DNA from: Candidatus Zixiibacteriota bacterium | Lineage (GTDB): Bacteria > Zixibacteria > MSB-5A5 > GN15 > FEB-12 | Reading direction: 5' to 3' | DNA: 9,798 bases | Assembly (NCBI GenBank): GCA_003641415.1 | Contig: QNAG01000096.1 | Coordinates: 1 to 9,798 of the forward strand | In this document: positions 4,372 to 9,798 of the stretch, in pieces | Layout of the letters: the number at the start of each line of letters is the position of its first letter | Numbering within the stretch: the stretch's first letter is position 1 | Notes under the pieces: model-generated | What the model saw: the letters and a program-made list of their open reading frames with translations, nothing else | Databases searched by the model: none | Told to the model about the DNA's origin: nothing | Program-made: the position numbers and the translations under genes

Positions 4372-5958
4372 TTATAAAGGAAGATTCTTTAGAGCAGGCT
4401 TATCAATTTTGCCTGACTGGTATTTCGGGAGAGAGTCAACCAGGGTGACATATTTGGGAATCTTTTGAGTTGATAGTCTTCCCCGACAGTGATCCTGGAT
4501 ACTCTTAGTATCGAGGTTTGCCCCATCTTTCGGTACTACTACAGCCCGTATTGCTTCTCCAAGAATTGGATCTTCTACACCAAAGACCGACACTTCACTT
4601 ACCTGACCCTGTTCGAGTATACATTCCTCGATTTCTTTTGCGCTAACCCGGTTACCGCCGGTTTTGATAATCTCTTTCTTACGTCCAACTATGAAGATAT
4701 AACCGTCTTCGTCCTTGCGAGCCAGATCGCCAGTGTAAAGCTTGCCTTCACGAAGAACTTTCGCTTGTTCTTCGGTTTGGTTCCAGTAGCCCATCATCAC
4801 CGAGTCACCGCCAACAACAATCTCCCCCGTTTTGCCTGACGGCAGTTCGCAGCCTTTGTCATCTACAATAATCACCTCCACCCCCGGCACTGGAATACCA
4901 GCAGAACCAATTTTCTCGCGCAGTCGATCTGGTGGCAACCAGGTTACCCGCGGTGAGGCTTCAGTCTGACCATACATAATGAAAATCTGTTTAGAGGGAA
5001 AAGCTCCTATCAGTTGCCTTACAATTTCCGGAGCCATCGCTCCGCCAGCTTGAGTGAAGTATCTCAGATGAGGGAAATCGCGTTTTGGAAAAGTGGTTTT
5101 ATCCAACAGAATCATGAAATTTGACGGCACCCCGGAGAACCCAGTAACCTTTTCTCTTTCCATTGTATCCAAAACCGTTTCGGGGTAAGTAAACCGATTA
5201 TCAATCACCATTCGTCCTCCGACAGCGACATGGGTCAATAACAACGAGTTCCCATAGATATAGTAAAAAGGCAGGACTACAATCACACTATCATGGGAAG
5301 ATATTTTCAGGTACTCAAGCGTACCTACCGTATTTGATATTAAATTGCGGTGCGATAACATGACCCCCTTAGGAGTGCCGGTACTTCCTGAAGTGTAAAA
5401 TATCGCGGCAAGGTCGCCTGATGCTTTTTCTGCCAACCGTTTGATTTCCTGAAAGTGGGCAATGGTGGTGTCTTCGTCTGGGGGGGAATGAGAGTCTTTT
5501 TCATTGAAATTAGCGTCAAGCATCTCGCTCATGCTGTCACAATTAATATCGATATCAAGCGTTGGCAATGAACGGTCGGTCAAAATGTTTGTAAGGGTTG
5601 TTTCGCCTTCGACAATACGTGGTAAATATCGGGTATATTTCCCCTGGGTAATCAAGGCATGAGCTTCGCAATCATCAATGATGAATCTTATCTTGTCGGG
5701 ATGCAGCGATGTATCGATAGGTACTACCACAAGCCCCGCTTGCAGGATTCCAAAATATCCTACAACATACTGAAGACCATTGTCGCACATCAACGCCACT
5801 CGTGAACCCGGGTTGAAACCGTATTGTGATAAAGTGCGAGCAAGAGCCGAACTTGCCTTATTTACTTGATCATAGCTGACCTTTAGATCGCCGTGTACTA
5901 GTGCCAGTTGATTGCCGAAACGTTCGGCGGTCAGATTTAGAAATTCATGGAGTCTCAT
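4372..5958 (-). CDS. AMP-forming acyl-CoA synthetase / acyl ligase (ANL superfamily)
   Basis: This is a 528-residue adenylate-forming enzyme that would activate a carboxylic acid as acyl-AMP and pass it to CoA or an acyl-carrier thiol. The phosphate-binding loop YTSGSTGTPKG is at 188-198. YGQTEASP (329-336) is motif A5. Y-T-G-D (408-411) carries the ATP-ribose-binding Asp. G-R-K-K-E-I-I-K-T-G-G (425-435) is the hinge. The catalytic lysine is K517 in Y-Q-S-G-K-I. All core residues are present, so it should be active. The substrate cannot be read from sequence. Length and overall sequence are typical of medium/long-chain or aryl acid ligases. The ATG at 5956-5958 is preferred over an in-frame GTG two codons upstream. 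It follows the NadE-like gene by 49 bp, so co-transcription is likely. Confidence 0.92.
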   Translation of the reverse strand: MRLHEFLNLTAERFGNQLALVHGDLKVSYDQVNKASSALARTLSQYGFNPGSRVALMCDNGLQYVVGYFGILQAGLVVVPIDTSLHPDKIRFIIDDCEAHALITQGKYTRYLPRIVEGETTLTNILTDRSLPTLDIDINCDSMSEMLDANFNEKDSHSPPDEDTTIAHFQEIKRLAEKASGDLAAIFYTSGSTGTPKGVMLSHRNLISNTVGTLEYLKISSHDSVIVVLPFYYIYGNSLLLTHVAVGGRMVIDNRFTYPETVLDTMEREKVTGFSGVPSNFMILLDKTTFPKRDFPHLRYFTQAGGAMAPEIVRQLIGAFPSKQIFIMYGQTEASPRVTWLPPDRLREKIGSAGIPVPGVEVIIVDDKGCELPSGKTGEIVVGGDSVMMGYWNQTEEQAKVLREGKLYTGDLARKDEDGYIFIVGRKKEIIKTGGNRVSAKEIEECILEQGQVSEVSVFGVEDPILGEAIRAVVVPKDGANLDTKSIQDHCRGRLSTQKIPKYVTLVDSLPKYQSGKIDKPALKNLPL

Positions 5959-6007
5959 TTTCACTCAGACACACAATCGGATTCGGGTGAAGATCACCCA
6001 TAGACAG

Positions 6008-6973
6008 TTACTTAATCTCCAGCGGATTCATGCGTAAATACTGTGTAGCGTCGATCTTCCGCTTGATCCCCGCATAGCCACGTTCGACTTGATCGGTGGT
6101 GAGGTTCAACACTAGGGCAGCCTCTTTGGGTGGAACACCGGTTTCCATCGCGTGCCACAGCATATCCATTGTGTAAAAATCCAGTCCAAAAAAGAACTCT
6201 TCCTGGGTTACTTCTGAAGAATATGTGTCGGTTGTTGGTGTTCGTTTAATTATACCCTCCGGAACTCCAAGGAACTCCGCCAACTGGAAAACCTGAATTT
6301 TGAACAGATGGGCTATCGGTTTGAGATCAGCGCCGCCATCACCCCACTTGACGAAAAAGCCCTGTTCATGTTCGTCTTTGTTTCCGGTTCCAACCACGGC
6401 TCGATTGAGCCGCTCGGCGTGATAATAAAGCGTGGTCATGCGAAGACGTTGTTTGAGATTGGAGGCCGCTACTACCTGTAAATAAGCCGATAACGGCATC
6501 CGTTTCTCCTGAACAGCTCCATCGGGAGCTTCAATGGTCAAGGTAAAATAATTGAACGCATTTTCATCGAGCATATTCGTTGGGATTGTTATTTTGCATT
6601 TGTAGGTGTCATTAAATTCAGGAAATACCTGGCGGATTGCTTCGTCACGACGACGGTAGCAGCCAAGTCCATCAAGTCCTCCCGTTAGTTCTTCAACTAC
6701 CGTTTCAAAACCAAATTTCTCCGCCAGCTCGATAGCCAGGGTTTTACTTTCGCTCACCGAGTCCTTCTCGGGCATCATCACCCCAAGAACTTTTCCCGCG
6801 CCGATAGCTCGGACGCACAGCGCCGCCACTACTGATGAGTCTATTCCGCCGGAGATGCCCACCACTGCCCCACGCTTTTTCATAGCGCTGCCAATCTGTT
6901 TTGAGATCTCATCACATATATGATCAGCAACTTTCTCAGCATCAATTTTGAGACTGTCTTTACTGAAAACCAA
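6008..6973 (-). CDS. nadE: Ammonia-dependent NAD(+) synthetase homologue (NadE-like ATP pyrophosphatase)
   Basis: This is a 321-residue ATP-pyrophosphatase of the NAD synthetase family, whose known reaction adenylates deamido-NAD and amidates it with ammonia. The PP-loop S-G-G-I-D-S-S is at 41-47. G-T-G-N-K-D-E (195-201), then K-W-G-D-G-G-A-D-L-K-P-I (209-220) and T-P-T-T-D (245-249) are the family's nucleotide-binding and catalytic segments. There is no glutaminase domain, so it would use free ammonia. It is longer than classical NadE (about 245-275 residues) because of an insertion of roughly 60 residues around 100-165. The start is TTG at 6971-6973, since no ATG or GTG precedes the PP-loop and AAGGG lies eight bases upstream. 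Adjacent placement with an acyl ligase leaves open a biosynthetic amidation role instead of cofactor synthesis. Confidence 0.88.
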   Translation of the reverse strand: MVFSKDSLKIDAEKVADHICDEISKQIGSAMKKRGAVVGISGGIDSSVVAALCVRAIGAGKVLGVMMPEKDSVSESKTLAIELAEKFGFETVVEELTGGLDGLGCYRRRDEAIRQVFPEFNDTYKCKITIPTNMLDENAFNYFTLTIEAPDGAVQEKRMPLSAYLQVVAASNLKQRLRMTTLYYHAERLNRAVVGTGNKDEHEQGFFVKWGDGGADLKPIAHLFKIQVFQLAEFLGVPEGIIKRTPTTDTYSSEVTQEEFFFGLDFYTMDMLWHAMETGVPPKEAALVLNLTTDQVERGYAGIKRKIDATQYLRMNPLEIK

Positions 6974-7066
6974 ATTAACTGCCCTTGTTAGAAGTGTCTT
7001 ATCATTATCTATTTATCGGAGTGTCCTTAATACAGCTTAACTCGCTCCCTTCGACTCTGATCATAC

Positions 7067-7903
7067 TTAAAAGAAAGGCTCCTGCTTACGGATACTGAAA
7101 GCATAAAAGAGTTTAGCGCTACGTTTATCCCCAACACCTTCAATGCTGAGCACCTTAATCAGCGCCGTGAAACCCTCTGTTGTCAACACTCGAACCCAGT
7201 CACCTGATTCGATTGCTATCCGGTTATCTTTTGGAACTGCTTTGGTAGAAATTTTATCATGGATGTTAGCGAAATCTCCCTTATAATCCAGAATCCGGAA
7301 CTTGTTATCACGAAGAAATCCATCAAGTCGGCTTGGAGAAGCGAGGTAATCCCTGCCATCTTTGGAGAAGAAATACAGATCGTTAGCCAAATCATCGGCT
7401 CTTACATATTCGTTGTGAGCAAAAGAGAAACCGTCATTATCCGATGTGTACCTTATCGCCAGTTCCATCTCGCCCCTGGGACCGCAAACTGTAACCAGCT
7501 CTTGTGATGGTTTTGATAGAGTGCGGTCAGGGAAAACGGTTCGCACAGACACAAAATAGGGAACACCGTTTTCAAGCCCCTTCGCTTCATATTGTTCGAT
7601 GCCATCATCAGGATTAGTGTCGCCGGGGAAAACCGGATGATTATGGGGTACTACCGATGCAGGAAGGGTCTGACCCGGGTAATCATCAGCCAACGGTTGG
7701 CGACTTATATAAATGTTGTAACCTGATTTTAAGACTTCGCACGTTTCTTTGAAGGATACAATCATACTGCCATCGTTTACATCAACTCGCACATCATGTG
7801 GTACACATCCAGATGGTGCCTCTTCAACCACTCGTTTGGGGGCGCAGTTGATCCAAAAGAGGATTGTCACGCAAAGCAAAAAAGTCAGTTTGGTTCTTTT
7901 CAT
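7067..7903 (-). CDS. Probable lipoprotein with fibronectin type III-like domain
   Basis: This is a 278-residue exported protein. It begins MKRTKLTFLLCVTILFWINC; Cys20 ends a signal sequence and is the probable lipid anchor, though Asn at -1 is non-canonical. Residues about 34-140 look like a fibronectin-III fold: V-R-V-D-V-N-D-G-S-M-I-V-S-F, then G-Y-N-I-Y-I-S-R, then L-E-N-G-V-P-Y-F-V-S-V-R-T-V. The C-terminal half (145-278) is not recognised. It is rich in beta-strand-like segments and contains D-Y-L-A-S-P-S and G-D-W-V-R-V-L-T. A role in the cell envelope is inferred from export and from its position just after tolB. The ATG is supported by GGAAA about seven bases upstream. A 93-bp gap separates it from the NadE-like gene. 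Confidence 0.75.
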   Translation of the reverse strand: MKRTKLTFLLCVTILFWINCAPKRVVEEAPSGCVPHDVRVDVNDGSMIVSFKETCEVLKSGYNIYISRQPLADDYPGQTLPASVVPHNHPVFPGDTNPDDGIEQYEAKGLENGVPYFVSVRTVFPDRTLSKPSQELVTVCGPRGEMELAIRYTSDNDGFSFAHNEYVRADDLANDLYFFSKDGRDYLASPSRLDGFLRDNKFRILDYKGDFANIHDKISTKAVPKDNRIAIESGDWVRVLTTEGFTALIKVLSIEGVGDKRSAKLFYAFSIRKQEPFF

Positions 7904-7948
7904 TCAGTTTCCATCAGCATTTCATGGCCGTTGTAGATTTGCTTATCG

Positions 7949-7977
7949 AAAATAGGCAAGGCTACCTCGCAGAGCAA
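7949..7977 (-). promoter_or_regulatory. Putative promoter of the FN3-like lipoprotein gene
   Basis: On the minus strand TTGCTC (7977-7972) and TATTTT (7954-7949) are exactly 17 bp apart and about 45 bp before the start codon. Each is only a partial consensus match. A terminator-like stem behind tolB supports the need for a promoter here. Confidence 0.35.
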
Positions 7978-8010
7978 GTTGTAATGTTTACGGAACTTTT
8001 TTTCGCGTAG

Positions 8011-8031
8011 CGGCGGGCCTTGTCTCCGCCG
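8011..8031. repeat. Small hairpin repeat, copy 2 (stem CGGCGG/CCGCCG, loop GCCTTGTCT)
   Basis: A perfect 6-bp GC stem encloses a 9-nt loop that matches the loop at 584-592 in eight of nine bases. The two stems differ at several positions yet both pair fully, and both copies are preceded by CGCG a few bases upstream. It lies in the gap between tolB and the lipoprotein gene. Confidence 0.5.
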
Positions 8032-8063
8032 TTCCTCGACTCCGCTCGCAGGTATCACCTGGT

Positions 8064-8078
8064 TCAGGCATTGCCTGA
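8064..8078. repeat. 15-bp palindrome in the tolB-lipoprotein gap
   Basis: TCAGGCA-T-TGCCTGA is a perfect inverted repeat around a single central base, so it is better suited to a DNA-binding dimer than to an RNA hairpin. It lies upstream of the candidate promoter at 7949-7977. No regulator is known. Confidence 0.3.
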
Positions 8079-8105
8079 TTGTATGACATTCGCTTTATAC
8101 TACGT

Positions 8106-8137
8106 AAAAAACTATCTGACTGCTGCTCCCCAGACAG
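8106..8137 (-). terminator. Putative intrinsic terminator overlapping the tolB stop codon
   Basis: On the minus strand CTGTCTG (8137-8131) pairs with CAGATAG (8118-8112), seven pairs including one G-U, around a 12-nt loop, and is followed at once by TTTTTT (8111-8106). The TAG at the end of the 3' arm is the tolB stop. The stem is modest, so read-through into the lipoprotein gene is likely. Confidence 0.4.
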
Positions 8138-9440
8138 GGTTGGAACAGTTCCCGCTACGGGTCAAGCGACGCTGATTGCGACCGGTGATATCCATTGTGT
8201 ACAGGTCACATGTCCCAAGCCGGGTTGATGAAAAGATGATATGTTTTCCACCTGGACAAAAGTGCGGATTTTCATTCATTCCAACATCGGTTAGAATCCG
8301 GTAATCCACACCGGAAGTATCAATCGAGGCAATGTCGAACCGCCCTCTCTTACTGCGACTCACAAATGTTATCCGGTTGCCACGTTTGGACCAGATCGGT
8401 GAATCGTTATAGCCACCCTCATAAGTCAGGCGACGAATATTGAGACCATCAGCATCCATTATATACAACTGCGGTCGACCGGTACGGTCGGAAGAAAAAA
8501 CAATCGAGCGGCTGTCAGGCGACCACGATGGTGAGCTTTCGATGGCGCGATGATGCGTCAGACGCTTGATGATACGCCCGTCAAGGTCAAGGACATAAAT
8601 CTCCGAATTGCCATCCTTGGTAAGAACACAGGCGACTTTGTCCCCATCGGGTGAAACCGCCGGAGCCGCAATAAGACCGGGATAATTAGCAACCCGAGTA
8701 ACAGCGCCGTTGTCTACCTGTACCTTATAAAGTTGCGGGTCACCATCTAAGTAGGAAGTGAAATATACTTCATTCCCATCAGGGGAAAAAAAGGGAGAGA
8801 TATTTATTGACCCATTGTTAGTTAATTGTCTCTCGTTAGCGCCATCGTAGTCAGAAATAAAGAGTTCCTTGGTTTCACCGATTTTTTTAGCGAAGACAAT
8901 CTTTGTTCTAAAAATTCCAACCTCTCCGGTCAGGTTGTGAACGATTTCATCGGAAATATTGTGGGCTATCTCCCGCCAGTACATCTTGTGATACTCAAAA
9001 GACCCTTTGGCAATTTGTTGCGCCGTCTGGGTGTCAAATAAACGCCAACGAGCACGCAGATTGGATCCGGGAAACTCCGCCTCGAGCTTCACAGTAAGAT
9101 CAGCGCCAAGACGCTTCCAGCCAAGAAGATCCAACTCTGTAATCTCGTATACCTGCAGGAAGAAAGAGTCAAGGGGGATCAATTCAAAGTCTGCATAGAA
9201 GTTTATATCCCGCTGCACCACCTGTGTCACCCATCGCATTATCGATGAATCATCCGGCGTGATGTACTGGTTGCCAATGAATCTCATGTCATCAACCCCG
9301 ATTGGTGTTGCCTCGAAACCGGATGCCATAAGGGTATCAAAAAAGATATTGCGTATCCTGGCGTGGTTTGCCTGAGCCAGGCTGATCGACGGCACAGTTA
9401 AACAAAAAATCAATAAGAAAAGGGTTGCTTTCACTTTCAT
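8112..9440 (-). CDS. tolB: Tol-Pal system beta-propeller protein TolB
   Basis: This is a 442-residue periplasmic protein. Residues 1-24 are a signal peptide (ending S-L-A-Q-A). The N-terminal TolB domain runs to about 175 and is followed by a beta-propeller. Its WD40-like PD40 blades carry the repeated S-P-D-G/S motif at 219, 263 and 307, and degenerate versions at 351 (S-K-R-G) and 395 (C-P-G-G). Each is followed by an L-Y/I-Y-x-x-D strand and an R-x-L-T turn. TolB binds Pal and links the TolQRA motor to the outer membrane during constriction. Length is normal. The ATG at 9440 has GAGG seven bases upstream and lies four bases after the preceding stop, so both genes are in one operon. No pal follows in the expected position. 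Confidence 0.95.
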   Translation of the reverse strand: MKVKATLFLLIFCLTVPSISLAQANHARIRNIFFDTLMASGFEATPIGVDDMRFIGNQYITPDDSSIMRWVTQVVQRDINFYADFELIPLDSFFLQVYEITELDLLGWKRLGADLTVKLEAEFPGSNLRARWRLFDTQTAQQIAKGSFEYHKMYWREIAHNISDEIVHNLTGEVGIFRTKIVFAKKIGETKELFISDYDGANERQLTNNGSINISPFFSPDGNEVYFTSYLDGDPQLYKVQVDNGAVTRVANYPGLIAAPAVSPDGDKVACVLTKDGNSEIYVLDLDGRIIKRLTHHRAIESSPSWSPDSRSIVFSSDRTGRPQLYIMDADGLNIRRLTYEGGYNDSPIWSKRGNRITFVSRSKRGRFDIASIDTSGVDYRILTDVGMNENPHFCPGGKHIIFSSTRLGTCDLYTMDITGRNQRRLTRSGNCSNPVWGAAVR

Positions 9441-9444
9441 AGAT

Positions 9445-9798
9445 TTACCTCGGGCTATGCTTGAATGGGAGTGTCAAGCCGATTATTTCATCTCTGAATT
9501 GACGTGGCAGAGGAGGAAACGGAGCCGCACCAGAAACCGCCCGCATGCACGATTCGTCAAACTCCGGAATTCCTGACGATTTCTCTATTCGCAGCTCAAT
9601 GATACGTCCGGATTTAATAACCTGAAAGTAGATAGTGCAAATCAGGGTACCATCATACACAATCGGGTTTTTCCAGTTGACCGCAATTTTATTGAAAGTC
9701 TGTGTGAACCAGTAGGGGTAGTTGAAGCTGGCATTGTCTATAGTAGCTCCGGCAAAGGGTGAGCCGCTAACGCCAGAGGTTTCAATCTCTTTGCTTTC
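9445..9798 (-). CDS. TonB/TolA C-terminal-domain protein (partial, runs off the right edge)
   Basis: The last 117 residues are present and open to the window end. The segment F-N-K-I-A-V-N-W-K-N-P-I, then G-T-L-I-C-T-I-Y-F-Q-V and S-G-R-I-I-E-L-R-I-E-K-S-S-G, then F-D-E-S-C-M-R-A-V and P-F-P-P-L-P is the TonB/TolA C-terminal fold. The V-x-F-x-I-x-x-x-G-x-I pattern and the A-V-x-x-A-x-P-F-P-P-L-P signature are both clear. The N-terminal transmembrane anchor lies outside the window. Because it directly precedes tolB, it most likely fills the TolA role, joining the inner-membrane TolQR motor to TolB/Pal. An internal GTG at 9660 is not the start, since the domain extends upstream of it. Confidence 0.88.
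   Translation of the reverse strand, partial: ESKEIETSGVSGSPFAGATIDNASFNYPYWFTQTFNKIAVNWKNPIVYDGTLICTIYFQVIKSGRIIELRIEKSSGIPEFDESCMRAVSGAAPFPPLPRQFRDEIIGLTLPFKHSPR

Noticed and set aside
4489..4839. A 116-codon plus-strand frame
   Set aside because: It is a shadow of the acyl ligase gene, whose catalytic motifs are intact on the other strand.
1..9798. CRISPR arrays, tRNA or rRNA genes
   Set aside because: No regularly spaced direct repeats, no tRNA T-arm with a matching cloverleaf and no rRNA-like segments were seen by eye on either strand.

Overview
The window looks like a chromosomal segment of a Gram-negative bacterium of the FCB group, most likely candidate phylum Zixibacteria or a close relative. 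That assignment is inference. It rests on a C-terminal dockerin tail of the GDVDGSGGLDVADLTYLVAY type, a PorV/PorQ-like secreted barrel start, a TolB/TonB-type envelope locus and a DUF116 protein. Two outer-membrane proteins with signal peptides, two predicted lipoproteins and a Tol locus fit a diderm envelope.

Layout. Bases 1-191 are the signal peptide and N-terminus of a PorV/PorQ-family protein on the minus strand, running off the left edge, with a good -10 box upstream. Bases about 192-1204 form a genomic scrap zone. It holds a REPIN/MITE-like inverted-repeat unit (460-647) whose arms are covarying hairpins, the last two dockerin repeats of a broken minus-strand gene (680-860), and the 5' end of an ISNCY-like insertion sequence (861 to about 1080) abutting them. 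Bases 1205-1495 encode an intact small RRM-type RNA-binding protein (minus strand) with its own terminator and a palindrome inside its putative promoter. Bases 1593-2401 contain no convincing gene. They carry a double-hairpin repeat and then a chain of stem-loops (2072-2401) with a possible pseudoknot, ending in a strong Shine-Dalgarno site for a 54-codon plus-strand reading frame (2402-2566), which looks like a truncated member of a larger family.

From 2583 to 9798 every gene is on the minus strand. In transcription order they are a TonB/TolA C-terminal-domain protein (partial), tolB, a probable fibronectin-III-like lipoprotein, an ammonia-dependent NAD synthetase homologue (nadE-like), an AMP-forming acyl-CoA synthetase/acyl ligase, a TPR lipoprotein, a DUF116 cysteine-rich protein and a GNAT acetyltransferase. 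The tolA-like/tolB pair is tightly spaced, and a possible terminator overlaps the tolB stop. The nadE-like and ligase genes are 49 bp apart and may act together. DUF116 and GNAT overlap by 32 bp and are probably translationally coupled.

The best candidates for something undescribed are the structured leader-like region at 2072-2401 with mutually exclusive pairings around a Shine-Dalgarno site, the REPIN-like repeat with compensatory changes between its arms, a second small hairpin repeat family with copies at 578-598 and 8011-8031, and the NadE-like/acyl-ligase pair. No CRISPR array, tRNA or rRNA was seen.
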